A stretch of DNA of 64,000 nucleotides from NCBI GenBank assembly GCA_946800325.1, contig OX326961.1:16676215-16740214 (forward strand). Reading direction: 5' to 3'. Origin of the DNA: Luzula sylvatica. Its lineage: Eukaryota; Streptophyta; Magnoliopsida; Poales; Juncaceae. This document shows positions 25,701 to 39,989 of this stretch, piece after piece. The notes under the pieces were generated by a model. The model had not been told where the DNA came from and searched no databases. It worked only from the letters and a program-made list of their open reading frames with translations. The stretch's first letter is position 1, and the number at the start of each line of letters is the position of its first letter. A program made the position numbers and the translations under genes.

Positions 25701-28700
25701 AAGGTGTTAGACTTCAGTTTTTTGCATTTTTAAGAATTTTTTTTAAAAATTGAAATTTTTAGGTGTTAGTCTTTAATTACGGAGTATTTTGAGTACGACA
25801 TGAATATTGAGTATTTTGCTTGTGTTACACTTCAATTTTAATATTTTTTTGAAACATATCATAATTGATTATTTTGAAGGTGTTAGACTTCTGTTTTTGC
25901 ATTTTTCAGAAATTTTGGAAAAAATTGAAATTTGTGTATGCTAGTCTTCAATTACAGGGTATTTTGAGTACAACATGGAAATTGAGTATTTTACTTGTAT
26001 TACATTTAAATTTTAACATTTTTCAAAAAAACATCATAGTTGAATTTTTTTTGAGGTGTTAGACTTCTGTTTTTGCATTTTTAAGAATTTTTAGAAATAT
26101 TGAAATTTGTGTGTGTCAGTCTTCAATTAGGGAGTATTTTGAGTATGACATGAGAATTGAGCATTTTGCTTGTGTTATATTTCAAATTTCAAATTTTAAA
26201 AAAACATAATAGTTGAATTTTTCGAAGGTGTTAGACTTCAGTTTTTTGCATTTTTGAGAAATGTTTTAATAAATTGAAATTTGTGGGTGTTAGTCTTCAA
26301 TTACGGAGTATTTTGAGTACGAATTTAAAATTGAGTATTTTTCTATTGTTGCTATTCAATTTTAACATTTTTCAGAAAAATATCATAATTGAATTTTTTG
26401 AAGGTGTTAGATTCCTGTTTTTGCATTTTTAAGAATTTTTTAAAAAAATTGAAACTTGTGTGCGTTAGTCTTCTATTACAGAGTATTTTGAGAACGACAC
26501 AAAAATTGAGTATTTTGCTTTTGTTACACTTCAATTTTAACATTTTTAAAAAAAATATCATAATTGATTTTTTGAAGGTGTTAGACTTCTGTTTTTGCAT
26601 TTTTAAGAATTTTTAGAAAACATTGGAATTTTTGTGTGTTAGTATTCAATTACGGAGTATTTTTAGTACGACATGAAATTTGAGTATTTTTCTTGTATTA
26701 CATTTCAAATTTAACATTTTTCGGAAAAATATCATAATTGATTTTTTTGAAGGTGTTAGACTCCTGTTTTTGCATTTTTATGAATTTTTTCAAAAAATTG
26801 AAACTTGTGTGTGTTAGTCTTAAATTACAGGGTATTTTGAGTACGACACGAAAATTGAGTATTTTGCTTGTGTTACTCTTCAATTTTAACATTTTTAAAA
26901 AATATATCATAATTGAATTTTTTTTGAAGGTGTTAGACTTCTGTTTTTGCAATTTTCAGAAATTTTGGAAAAAATTGAAATTTGTGTATGTTAGTCTTCA
27001 ATTACGGAGTATTTTGAGTACGACATGAAAATTGAGTATTTTTCTTGTATTAAATTTCAATTTTAACATTCATTTAAAAAATATCATAATTGAATTTTTT
27101 GAAGGTGTTAGACTTCTGTTTTTGCATTTTTAAGAATTTTTATAAAACATTGAAATTTTTGTGTGTTAGTCTTCAATTACGGAGTATTTTGAGTACGACA
27201 TGAAAATTGAGTATTTTGCTTGTATTAAATTTCAATTTTAACATTCTTTTAAAAAATATCATAATTAAATATTTGGAAGGTGTTAGGCTTCTGTTTTTTC
27301 ATTTTTCAAAAATTTTGGAAAAAATTGAAATTTGTGTATGTCTTCAATTACGGAGAATGTTGAGCGTGACATGAAAATTGAGTATTTTGCTTGTGTTATA
27401 TTTCAAATTTCGAATTTAAAAAAAATATCATATCAAATTTTTCGAAGGTGTTAGACTTTAGTTTTTTGCATTTTTAAGAATTTTTTTAAAAAATTGATAT
27501 TTGTGGGTGTTAGTCTTCAATTACGGAGTATTTTTATTATGAAATGAAAATTGAGTATTTTGCTTGTGTTACACTTCAATTTTGAAAGTTTTAAAAAAAT
27601 ATCATAATTGAATTTTTAGAAGGTGTTAGACTTATGTTTTTGCTTTTTAAAGAATTTTTTTTAAAAAATAAACTTTTTATGTGTTAGTCTTCAATTACGG
27701 AGTATTTTGAGTACGACATGAAAATTGACTATTTTGCTTGTATTTCATTTCAATTTTAACATTTTAAAAAAAAATATCATAATTGAATTTTTTGAAGGTG
27801 TTAGACTCCTGTTTTTGCATTTTGGAGAATTTAATGAAAAAATTCAAACTTGTGTGTCTTAGTCTTCAATTACAGAGTATTTTGAGTACGACGCGGAAAT
27901 TGAGTATTTTGCATTTGTTACACTTCAATTTTAACATTTAAAAAAAATATATCTTGATTGAATTTTTCGAAGGTGTTAGACTTCTATTTTTGCATTTCTA
28001 AGAATTTTTTGAAAAAATTGAAACTAGTGTGTGTTAGTCTTCAATTACGGAGTATTTTGAGTACGACATGAAAATTGAGTTTTTTTGCTTGTATTACATT
28101 TAAATTTTGACATTTTTCAAAAAAATATCATAATTAAATTTTTTGAAGGTATTAAACTCCTGTTTTTGCATTTTTAAGAATTTTTTGAAAAAATTGAAAC
28201 TTTTGTGTGTTAGTCTTCAATCACAGAGTATTTTGAGTACGACACAAAATTTGAGTATTTTGCTTTTGTTACACTTCAATTTTAACATTTTTTAAAATAA
28301 TATCGTAATTGATTTTTTGAAGTTGTTAGACTTCTGTTTTTGTATTTTTAAGAATTTTTAGAAAAAATTGGAATTTGTGTGTGTTAGTTTTCAATTACGG
28401 AGTATTTTGAGTACGACATGGAAATTGAGCATTTTGCTTGTGTTATATTTCAAATTTGGAATTTAAAAAAAATATTATATCAAATTTTTCGAAGGTTAGA
28501 CTTCATTTTTTGCATTTTAAAGAAATTTTTTATAAAATTGAAATTTGTGGGTGTTAGTCTTCAATTACGGAGTATTTTTAGTACGAAATGAAAATTGAGT
28601 ATTTTGCTTGTGTTACAATTCAATTTTAATAGTTTTTAAAAAATATCATAATTGAATTTTTTGAAGGTGTTAGACTTCTGTTTTTGCATTTCTAAGAAAA

Positions 28701-31700
28701 TTTTTAAAAAATGAAATTTCTTTGTGTTAGTCTTCAATTACGGAGTATTTTGAGTATGACATGAAAATTGACTATTTAATTGTATTACATTTCAATTTTA
28801 ACATTTTTCAAAAAAATATCATAATTGAATTTTTTGAAGGTGTTAGACTCCCGTTTTTGCATTTTTAAGAATTTAATGAAAAAATTCAAACTTGTGTGTG
28901 TTAGTCTTCAATTACAGAGAATTTTGAGTACGACGCGGAAATTGAATATTTTGCATTTGTTACACTTCAATTTTAATATTTTGTAAAAAAAATATCTCGA
29001 TTGAAATTTTCGAAGGTGTTAGACTTCTATTTTTGCATTTCTAAGAATTTTTTCAAAAAATGTAAACAAGTGTGTGTTAGTCTTCAATTATAGAGTATTT
29101 TGAGTACGACACGAAAATTGAGTATTTTGCTTGTGTTACACTTCAATTTTAACATTTTTTCAAAAAATATCATATTTGAATTTTTTTTGAAGGTGTTAGA
29201 CTTCCGTTTTTGCATTTTTCAGAAATTTTGGAAAAAATTGAAATTTTTGTATGTTAGTCTTCAATTACGGAGTATTTAGAGTACGACATAAAAATGTAGT
29301 TTTTTGCTTGTGTTACACTTCAATTTTAGCATTTTTACAAAAAATATCATTATTGAATTTTTTGAAGGTGTTAGACTTCTGTTTTTGCATTTTTCAGAAA
29401 TTTTGGAAAAAAATTGAAATTAGTGTATATTGGTCTTCAATGACGGAGTATTTTGAGTACGACATGAAAATTGAGTATTTTTCTTGTATTACATATAAAT
29501 CTTAACATTTTAAAAAAATATATCATAATTGAATTTTTTGAAGGTGTTGTTAGACTTCTATTATTGCATTTTTAAGAAATTTTTGAATAAATTAAAATTT
29601 CTGTGTGTTAGTCTTCAATTACAGAGTATTTTGAGTATGACACAAAAATCGAGTATTTTGCTTTTGTTACACTTAAATTTTAACATTATTTTAAAAAATG
29701 TCATAATTCATTTTTTTGAAGGTGTTACACTTCTGTTTTTGCATTTTTCAGAAATTTTGGAAAAAATTGAACTTTGTGTATGTTAGTTTTCTATTACATA
29801 GAATTTTGAGTACGTCATGAAAATTGAGTATTTTTCTTGTATTACATTTCAATTTTAATTTTTTTTTAAAAAGTATCATAATTGAATTTTGAAGGTGTTA
29901 GACTTCTGTTTTTGCATTTTTAAGAATTTTTAGAAAAAATTGAAATTTGTGTGTGTTAGTCTTCAATTAGGGAGTATTTTGAGTACGTCATGGAAATTGA
30001 TCATATTGCTTGTGTTATATTTCAAATTTCGAATTTAAAAAAAATACCATAATTGAATTTTTCGAAGGTGTTAGACTTCAGTTTTTTGCATTTTTAAGAA
30101 TTTTTTTAAAAAATTGAAATGTGTTTGTGTTAGTCTTAGATTACAGAGTATTTTCAGTACGACATGAAAATTGAGTATTTTTTCTTCTGTTACACTTCTC
30201 TTTTTCCACTTTTTAAAAAATATCATGATTGAATTTTTCGAAGGTGTTAGACTTCATTTTTTGCATTTTTAAGAATTTTTTGAACACAATGAAATTTCTG
30301 AGTGTTAGTCTTCAATGACGGAGTATTTTGAGTACGACATGAAAATTGAGTATTTTGCTTGTGTTACACTTCAATTTTAACATTTGTTCAAAAAATATCA
30401 TATTTGAATTTTTTTGAAGGTGTTAGACTTCTGTTTTTGCATTTTTCAGAAATTTTGGGAAAAAATTGAAATTTTTGTATGTTAGTCTTCGATTACGGAG
30501 TATTTTGAGTACGACATTAAAATTGAGTATTTTGCTTGTGTTACACTTCAAATTTAACATTTTTTCAAAAAATATCATAATTAAATTTTTTGAAGGTGTT
30601 AGACTTTTGTTTTTGCATTTTTCAGAAATTTTGGAAAGAAATTGAAATTTGTGTATGGTAGTCTTCAATTACGGAGTATTATGAGTACGACATGAAAATT
30701 GAGTATTTTGTTTGTATTACATATAAATTTTAATATTTAAAAAAAATATAGCATAATTGAATTTTTTGAAGGTGTTAGACTTCTGTTTTTCTATTTTTAA
30801 GAATTTTTAGACAAAATTGAAATTTTTGTGTTTTAGTCCCCAATTACGGAGTATTTTGAGTACGACATAAAAATTGAGTATTTTGCTTGTTTTACATTTC
30901 AATTTTAATATTTTTAAAAAAAATATCATAATTGAATTTTTTGAAGGTGTTAGACTCCTGTTTTTGCATTTTTATGATTTTTTTGAAAAAAATTGAAACT
31001 TGTGTGTGTTAGTCTTCAATTTCAGAGTATTTTTAGTACGAAACAAAAATTGAGTATTTTGCTTTTGTTACATTTAAATTTTAACATTTTTTTAAATACT
31101 ATCATAATTGATTTTTTTTAAGGTGTTAGATTTCTGTTTTTGCATTTTTCAGAAATTTTGGAAAAAATTGAAATTTATGTATGTTAGTCTTCAATTACGG
31201 AGAATTTTGAGTACGACATGAAAATTGAGTATTTTGCTTGTGTTACACTTCAATTTTAACATTTGTTCAAAAAATATCATATTTGAATTTTTTTGAAGTT
31301 GTTAGACTTCTGTTTTTGCATTTTTCAGAAATTTTGGAAATAAATTGAAATTTTTGTATGTTAGTCTTCGATTACGGAGTATTTTGAGTACGACATGAAA
31401 ATTGAGTATTTTGCTTGTGTTACACTTCAAATTTAACATTTTTTCAAAAAATACCATAATTGAATTTTTTTTAAGGTGTTAGATTTCAGTATTTGCCTTT
31501 TTTAAAAAATTTTGAAAAAAATTGAAATTTGTGTATGTTAATCTTCAATTACGGAGTATTATGAGTACGACATGAAAATTGAGTATTTTCCTTGTGTTAC
31601 ACTTCAATTTTAACATTTTTTCAAAAAATATCATATATAATTGAATATTTTGAAGGTGTTAGACTTATGTTTTTGCATTTTTCAGAAATTTTGGAAAAAA

Positions 31701-34700
31701 TTTAAATTTGTGTACGTTAGCCTTCAATTACAGAGTATTTTGAGTACGACATAAAAATTGAGTATTTTGCTTGTATTACATTTCAATTTTAACATTTTTA
31801 AAAAAAATATCATAATTTAATTTTTAGAAGGTGTTAGACTTCTGATTTTGCATTTTTAATAATATTTTGAAAAAATTGAAACTTGTGTGTGTTTGTCTTC
31901 AATTACAGAGTATTATGAGTACGACACGAAAATTGAGTATTTTGTTTTTGTTACACGTCAATTTTAATATCATTTTTAAATATCTTGATTTAATTTTTCG
32001 AAGGTGTTAGACTTCAATTTTTGCATTTTGAAGATTTTTTTGAAAAAAATGAAATTTGTTTGTGTGTGTCTTCAATTACGGAGTATTTGCTTGTGTTATA
32101 CTTCAATTTTAACAATTTTTTTAAAAATATCATAATTGAATTTTTTTGAAGGTGTTGGACTTCTGTTTTTGCATTTTTCAGAAATTTTGGAAAAAATTGA
32201 AATTTGTGTATGTTAGTCTTCAATTACGGAGAATTTTGAGTACAACATGAAAATTGAGTATTTTTCTTGTATAACATTTCAATTTTAACATTTTTTCAAA
32301 AAATATCATAATTGAATTTTTTTTTTTAAGGTGTTAGATTTCAGTTTTTGCATTTTTTAAGAAATTTTGAAAAAAATTGAAATTTGTGTATGTTAATCTT
32401 CAATTACGGAGTATTTTGAGTACGATATGAAAATTGAGTATTTTTCTTGTGTTATACTTCAATTTTAACATTTTTTCAAAAAATATAATATATAATTGAA
32501 TTTTTTTGAAGGTGTTAGACTTCTGTTTTAGCATTTTTCAGAAATTTTGGAAAAAATTTAAATTTGTTTACGTTATACTTCAATTACAGAGTATTTTGAG
32601 TACGACATGAAAATTGAGTATTTTGCTTGTATTACATTTCAATTTTAACATTTTTAAAAAAAATATCATAATTTAATTTTTTGAAGGTGTTAGACTTCTG
32701 TTTTTGCATTTTTAATAATATTTTGAAAAAATTAAAACTTGTGTGTGTTTGTCTTCAATTACAGAGTATTTTGAGTACGACACGAAAATTGAGTACTTTG
32801 TTTTTGTTACACGTCAATTTTAATATTTTTTTTTAAATATCTTGATTGAATTTTTCGAAGGTGTTAAACTTCAATTTTTGCATTTTAATGATTTTTTTGA
32901 AAAAAATGAAATTTGTTTGTGTGTGTCTTCAATTACGGAGTATTTGCTTGTGTTATACTTCAATTTTAACAATTTTTTTAATAATATCATATTTTAATTT
33001 TTTTGAAGGTGTTAGACTTCTGTTTTTGCATTTTTCATAATATTTTGAAAAAATTAAAACTGGTGTGTGTTTGTCTTCAATTACAGAGTATTTTGAGTAC
33101 GATACTAAAAATTGAGTTTTTTTTTTTTGTTAAACGTCAATTTAATATTTTTTTTAAATATCCTGATTGAATTTTTCGAAGGTGTCAAACTTCAATTTTT
33201 GCATTTTAATGATTTTTTTGAAAAAAATGAAATTTGTTTGTGTGTGTCTTCAATTACGGAGTATTTGCTTGTGTTATACTTCAATTTTAACAATTTTTTT
33301 AATAATATCATAATTGAATTTCTTGAAGGTGTTAGACTTCTGTTTTTGCATTTTTAAGAATTTTTAGAAAAAATTGAAATTTGTGTGTGTTAGTCTTTAA
33401 TTTGGGAGTATTTTGAGTACGACATGGAAATTAAGCACTTTGCTTGTGTTATATTTCAAATTTCGAATTTTAGAAAATGTCATAATTGAATTTTTCGAAG
33501 GTGTTAGACTTCAGTTTTTTGAATTTTTACGAATTTTTTAAAAAAATTGAAATTTGTGGGTGTTAGTCTTCAATTACGGAGTATTTTGAGTACAAAATGA
33601 AAATTGTGTACTTTTCTTTTGTTGCACTTCAATTTTAACATTTTTTTAAAAATACCTTGATTGAATTTTTCAAAGGTGCTAGACATCTATTTTTGCATTT
33701 TAAAAAAAAAATTGAAAAAACTGAAATTTGTGTTTGTTAGTCTTAGATTACGGAGTATTTTCAGTACGGTATGAAAAATGAGTATTTTTCTTCTGTTACA
33801 CTTAAATTTTACAACTTTTAAAAAAATTACCATGATTGAATTTTTTCGAAGGTGTTAGGCTTCATTTTTTGCATTTTTAAGAAATATTTGAAAACAATGA
33901 AATTTATGTGTGTTAGTCTTCAATAATGGAGTATTTTGAGTACGATATGAAAATCGAGTATTTTGCTTGTGTTACACTACAATTTTAACATTTTTTCAAA
34001 AAATATCATAATTGAATTTTTTGAAGGTGTTAGACTTCTGTTTTTGCATTTTTCAGAAATTTTGGAAAAAATTGAAATTTGTGTATGTTAGTCTTCAATT
34101 ACGGAGTATTTTGAGTACGACATGAAAATTGAGAATTTTGCTTCTATTACATTTCTATTTTAACATTGTTCAAAAAAATATCATAATTGAATTTTTTGAA
34201 GGTGTTAGACTCCTGTTTTTGCATTTTTAAGAATTTTATGAAAAAATTAAAACTTGTGTGTGTTAGTCTTCAATTACAGAGTATTTTGAGTATGACGCGG
34301 AAATTGAGTATTTTGCTTTTGTTACACTACAATTTTAACATTTTTTAAAAAAAATTATCTTGATTGAATTTTTCGAAGGTGTTAGACTTCTATTTTGCAT
34401 TTTTAAGAATTTTTTGAAAAAATTGAAACTTGTGTGTGTTAGTCTTCAATTACATAGTATTTTGAGTATGACACGAAAATTGAGTATTTTGCTTGTGTTG
34501 CGCTTCAATTTTAACATTTTTTCAAAAAATATCATCATTGAATTTTTTTTCAAGGTGTTAGATTTCAGTTTTTGCATTTTTCTGAAATTTTGAAAAAAAA
34601 TGAAATTTGTGTATGTTAATCTTCAATTACGGAGTATTTTGAGTACGACATGAAAATTGAGTATTTTTCTTGTGTTACACTTCAATTTTAACATTTTTTC

Positions 34701-37562
34701 AAAAAATATAATATATAATTGAATTTTTTGAAGGTGTTAGACTTCTGTTTTTGCATTTCTCAGAAATTTTGGAAAAGATTTAAATTTGTGTATGTTAGCC
34801 TTCAATTACAGAGTATTTTGAGGACGACATGAAAATTGAGTAGTTTGCTTGTATTACATTTCAATTTTAACATTTTTTGAAAAAACATCATAATTTAATT
34901 TTTTGAAGGTGTTAGACTTCTGTTTTTGCATTTTTAATAATATTTTGAAAAAATAGAAACTTGTGTGTGTTAGTATTCAATTACAGAGTATTTTGAGTAC
35001 GACACGATAATTGAGTAATTTGCTTTTGTTACACGTCAATTTGAACAATTTTTTAAAAATATCTTGATTTAATTTTTCGAAGGTGTTCGACTTCAATTTT
35101 TGCATTTTGAAGAATTTTTTGAAAAAAAATGAAATTTGTTTGTGTGTGTCTTCAATTACGGAGTATTTTGCTTGTGTTATACTTCAACTTTAACAATTTT
35201 TGAAAAAATATCATAATTGAATTTTTTTTGAAGGTGTTAGACTTCTGTTTTTGCATTTTTCAGAAATTTTGGAAAAAATTGAAATTTGTGTATGTTAGTC
35301 TTCAATTACGGAGAATTTTGAGTACAACATGAAAATTGAGTATTTTTCTTGTATAACATTTCAATTTTAACATTTTTTAAAAAATATATCATAATTGAAA
35401 TTTTTGAAGGTGTTAGACTTCTGTTTTTGCATTTTTAAGAATTTTTAGTAAAAATTGAAATTTGTGTGTGTTAGTTAGTCTTCAAATTTGGGAGTATTTT
35501 TAGTACGACTTGGAAATTAAGCATTTTGCTTGTGTTATATTTCAAATTTCGAATTTTAAAAAATATCATAATTGAATTTTTCGAAGGTGTTAGACTTCAG
35601 TTTTTTGCATTTTTAAGAAATTTTTTAATAAATTGAAATTTGTGTGAGTTAGTCTTCAATTACGGAGTATTTTGAGTACAAAATGAAAATTAGGTATTTT
35701 TCTTTTGTTGCACTTCAATTTTAACATTTTTAAAAAAATACCTTGATTGAATTTTTCGAAGGTGTTAGACTTCTATTTTTGCATTTTACAGAAATTTTTG
35801 AAAAAACTGAAATTTGGGTGTGTTAGTCTTAGATTACGGAGTATTTTCAGTACGACATGAAAATTGAGTATTTTTCTTCTGTTACACTTAAATTTTGCCA
35901 CTTTTTAAAAAAATATCATGATTGAATTTTTCGAAGGTGTTAGACTTCATTTTTTCCATTTTTAAGAAAATTTTGAAAACAATGAAATTTCTGTTTGTTA
36001 GTCTTCAATTACGGAGTATTTTGAGTACGACATGAAAATTGAGTATTTTGCTTGTGTTACATTACAATTTTAACATTTTTTCAAAAAATATCATAATTGA
36101 ATTTGTTGAAGGTGTTAGACTTATGTTTTTGCATTTTTCAGAAATTTTGGAAAAAATTGAAATTTGTGATTGTTAGTCTTCAATTACGGAGTATTTTGAA
36201 TACGACATGAAAATTGAGTATTTTTCTTGTATTACATTTCAATTTTAACATTTTTTTTAAAAATATCATAATTGAATTTTTTTGAAGGTGTTAGACTTCT
36301 GTTTTTGCAATTTTAAGCATTTTTAGAAAAAATTGAAATTTTTGTGTGTTAGTCTTCAATTACGGAATATTTTGAGTACGACATGAAAATTGACTATTTT
36401 GCTTGTATTACATTTCGGTTTTAACACTTTTAAAAAAAATATGATAATTGAATTTCTTGAAGGTGTTAGACTTCTGTTTTTGCATTTTTAAGAATTTTTA
36501 GAAAAAAATGAAATTTGTGTGTGATAGTCTTCATTTAGGGAGTATTTTGAGTATGACACAAAAATTGAGTATTTTGCTTTTGTTACACTTCCATTTTAAC
36601 ATTTTTTAAAAAATATCATAATTTTTTTTTTTAAGGTGTTAGACTTCTGTTTTTACATTTTTCAGAAATTTTGGAAAAAATTAAAATTTGTGTATGTTAG
36701 TCTTCAATTACCGTGTATTTTGAGTAAACATGAAAATTGAGTATTTTGCTTGTATTACATTTCAATTTTAACATTTTTTAAAAAAAATATCGTAATTGAA
36801 TTTTTTTAAGGTGTTAGACTTCTGTTTTTGCATTTTTAAAAATTTATAGAAAATTTGAAATTTGTGCGTTTTAGTCTTTAATTAGGGAGTATTTTGAGTA
36901 TGACATGAGAATTGAGCATCTTGTTTTATATTTCAAATTTCAAATTTCAAAAAAATATCATAATTGAATATTTCGAAGGTGTTAGACTTCAATTTTTTGC
37001 CTTTTTAAGAAATTTTTAAAAAAATCGAAATTTGTGGGTGTTAGTCTTCAATTACGGAGTATTTTGAGTACGAAATGAAAATTGAGTATTTTGCTTTTGT
37101 TGCACTTCAATTTTAACATTTTTTTTTTAAAATACCTTGATTGAATTTTTCGAAGGTGTTAGACTTCTGTTTTTGCATTTTAAATAAATTTTTGAAAATA
37201 TTGAAATTTGTGTGTATCAGTCTTAGATTATGGAGTATTTTCAGTACGACATGAAAATTGAGTATTTTTTCTTCTGTTACACTTAAATTTTACCATTTTT
37301 GAAAAAATATCTTGATTTAATTTTTCGAAGGTGTTAGACTTGTGTTTTTTCATTTTTGAGAATTTTTAGAAAAAATTGAAATTTGTGTGTCCTCAATTAG
37401 GGAGTATTTTGAGTACGACATGGAAATTGAGCATTTTTCTTGTTATATATTTAAAATTTCGAATTTTAAAAAAATTTTATAATTGAATTTTTCGAAGATG
37501 TTAGACTTCAGTTTTTTACATTTTTAAGAAATTTTTGTATGTTAGTCTTCAATTACGGAGTA

Positions 37563-38160
37563 TCAATAACAATAAATATTGATAAATAACAATAACTATT
37601 GATAAATAACTATGAATTTGATTCTTTAAATTGGTTCAGTCGGCTTTCATTTAATGCCACAAAATAACAATAAATATTGGTCAATAATAACAAATTTATT
37701 TGCGAAATTGGTTGGCCATTTATTTTTTCATTTGTTGCCGGTAAATAAAAACAATGAATATTTAACAAAAACTTCAATTTTCTCTACGAGGTTATCTACC
37801 CTTATATATTTTCATTCAATATCAGTAAATACAAATATTGAATTCTAATAAATAACTTTGAATTTGATTTGTATGTACTGAGTCAACCAAATTTAATATT
37901 AATAAATACAAACATTGAATGTCGGTCAACAATATTTAATTACATTAAGTATTTGACTGAATGTATTTATATAATGCAAACATGGAAGAGAAATTTTATG
38001 TACAGTATCTACTTGGTCAAATAAATTTAATGTTAGAGAATACACACGGAATCATACACAACACCATTTATCGACATTAATTTCTTGGTCAATTGAATTT
38101 AATGTCAGTAAATACATACATTAAATCATAATTAAAATCACATATTTACATTTAAACATT
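37563..38160. repeat. AT-rich flank with degenerate short repeats
   Basis: Starting where the satellite stops, this stretch repeats motifs such as tcagtaaatacaaacattga and ggtcaactgaatttaat with variation. Related motifs recur at 41095-41275 ahead of the second copy of the promoter-like module. No gene was seen. Confidence 0.5.
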
Positions 38161-38202
38161 AAATTGAAATTAATGAATGTTCATTTCCTTTCTACTTTTA
38201 GT

Positions 38203-38350
38203 CCAATGGTGACCCATGCTCTATATATAGACCCCCAAATCAATTCCTCAATTCCTCACTTCCAAAAATTCAATCCATCAATCCTCCAACCATCTATTTT
38301 GTTGCAGCGAAATATATCTTGCCCTATACTCCGTTCCTAATTGCAGTGGG
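38203..38350 (+). promoter_or_regulatory. Promoter-like module, copy 1 (CCAAT, TATA, leader, donor)
   Basis: CCAAT at 38203-38207 is followed by TATATATA at 38222-38229. A pyrimidine-rich leader-like stretch then ends in a splice-donor-like site, ttgcagtgg/gttagt, near 38350. An AT-rich intron-like stretch leads to a tgacag acceptor at 38960-38965. The same arrangement is repeated at 41301-41525. The promoter call rests only on motif order and spacing. Confidence 0.45.
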
Positions 38351-38967
38351 TTAGTTTTTCACTAATTTCATTTTCTCCAAATTATCACTTTCAATTTTTG
38401 TATGAACTTTCAAATTCTTGTTTTGATTAATTATTTTGGTAAACAGCTAAGCACTGTTGGATCTGAATCTATGTATTCTACCCTGTACTTATATACATTT
38501 TAATTGAAACATGCTAGAAAATGTTTTTTTTTTCTTTTTTTTTAAATGAAGTAGGTTCAAAGAACTAGAATTAATTTTAATTATATACCAAAACAACTAT
38601 CTGTTATTACGTCTGTTTTTCGAGAAAGTTTCTTTTTTTCATGTTTTTCATATGTCAAAACAAATTGTGTGATGCCGGTTTAACTGAGGGAACGTATATG
38701 AAATCATTATTTATTTATTTCTTAGATATGTCTCGCAAACTTTGGTTCCGATAAATCTCATCGTATTCGTATCATTGAACTCCGAAATATTTCTAGAAGC
38801 AATTTAGACTTTTCTTATTTCCTAACACAATTCAGATGAAAATTTCTTTAACTGACATACTTACAATTTGAAATAAATTACAATTTTTAACAAATTGATC
38901 ATAATGCACTGATTTTTTAAAATAGAACTAATAAATTACAATTTTTTCTTCATTTTGTATGACAGAT

Positions 38968-39049
38968 GGGCGCGTTGGATTTGTGGCTAATTTGAGAAGA
39001 ATGAATGTGGTTATGGGAAGGCCTCGTTCTGATTTACAATCATCGTTCT
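38968..39049 (+). pseudogene. Helicase motif VI fragment (SEN1-like), copy 1
   Basis: Directly after a tgacag acceptor, one frame reads GRVGFVANLRRMNV and then degenerates into unrelated residues before a stop near 39050. GFVAxxRRMNVxxxxxK/R is motif VI of Sen1/Upf1 helicases, which contacts ATP through its arginines. No other helicase motif lies next to it. It is a relic of a larger exon, related to 42149-42190 and, more distantly, 42727-42790. Confidence 0.6.
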
Positions 39050-39088
39050 GATTTACAATCATCGACGACGATCGAGAGATCGAGAGAT

Positions 39089-39090
<2 letters not shown>

Positions 39091-39129
<39 letters not shown>
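39091..39129. repeat. (GA)n microsatellite
   Basis: Uninterrupted AG/GA dinucleotides follow two gatcgagagatc-like units. It marks the start of the region where the two promoter-module copies lose similarity. Confidence 0.9.
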
Positions 39130-39130
<1 letters not shown>

Positions 39131-39131
<1 letters not shown>

Positions 39132-39896
39132 CTTGACACAATCAAAGAAGCTTCTTCCTCTCCGGTCGTGTTCTGTCTATTACTTGCCGGCCCATATGTT
39201 TTAAATTTGAAGCCTCCGTTTCGGGTCCGGGTCCACAAAAAAAATTACATAGTACAATTTATAAAATTTTGGGTCCATTGCAATAAATTTGGAGTCCATT
39301 TTAACAAAATGATATAATATAATATACAAATTTAGGATTCATTATAAAAAAAATGAGTTTTGTCTATGATATGGCTTCGGACCGGCCTGCGACAATGGAA
39401 CATCATTACCAAGCAAAGGAGAATTTCCTGCGATAATGGAGGATCACTACCGCTCGATCTCAAGCATAGAGACAACAACGAAGCAGTTCACAGTTCACAC
39501 CCATGATAACCGCAGAGAGGGCACAAGTACAAGCATGTATCTAAATAATATTTTTAGATGATGTGAAAAAAAAATTGTTCACACAAAGATGTCCATAATA
39601 CATTCATATTTTATATGTATTTCGTATAAAATTTAGCTAATAATAATTTGTACAAGTTTGAATGGGATTTTTGTAAATACAAATACTAGTTTTTATGTCT
39701 TAAACAGATTTCTTCTCCATTTTTTTTTATTAACGGATGAATTGTCTTCTTCTTTTTTTTTTTGAAGTTCTTCATGTTGTGTTTTTTAACTCAACAGATA
39801 TATAAACCCGACGTGCTATTTATGTTTACTCATTTTGTGGATATGTTATGTTTGGAATGAATATGTTGTGCAAATATGTAAATGTGTAATCCGTAA

Positions 39897-39899
<3 letters not shown>
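39131..39899. other. Intergenic DNA, no gene recognised
   Basis: No frame of convincing length or family similarity was found. Base composition is AT-rich, with a more GC-rich patch at 39380-39530. Confidence 0.45.
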
Positions 39900-39945
<46 letters not shown>

Positions 39946-39975
39946 GTAGTAGTGTGTGTGTGTGTGTGTGTGTGG
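39900..39975. repeat. Two (GT)n microsatellites
   Basis: GT runs at about 39900-39940 and 39952-39974 are separated by aatatgtagta. The Cys-Val and His-Thr frames over this stretch are artefacts of the repeat. Confidence 0.9.
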
Positions 39976-39989
39976 TGATGGTGGTTCGG

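Larger units (their letters stand above)
13958..37562. repeat. Satellite array, ~175-bp monomer, about 135 copies
   Basis: The whole stretch is head-to-tail monomers of about 174-176 bp; three measured neighbours near 16.5-17.0 kb are 176, 174 and 175 bp apart. The monomer is very AT-rich. Its landmarks, in order, are ttacggagtattttgagtac, gacatgaaaattgag, cttcaattttaaca, atatcataattgaat, ttgaaggtgttagactt and gttagtcttcaatt. The monomer length is close to one nucleosome repeat, as for many plant centromeric or heterochromatic satellites. Open frames of 60-100 codons recur on both strands but are by-products of the repeat. The array stops abruptly near 37562 inside a monomer (after cggagtat). 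No transposon insertion was seen inside it. Confidence 0.95.

Noticed and set aside
13958..37562. Dozens of 60-100 codon frames in the satellite, with recurring Phe/Leu/Cys-rich peptides on both strands
   Set aside because: They follow the monomer period, appear on both strands and share no feature with known proteins; they arise because the AT-rich monomer has few stops in some frames.
13958..37562. CRISPR-like array of regular repeats
   Set aside because: There are no unique spacers, the unit is ~175 bp and the genome is a plant nuclear one.
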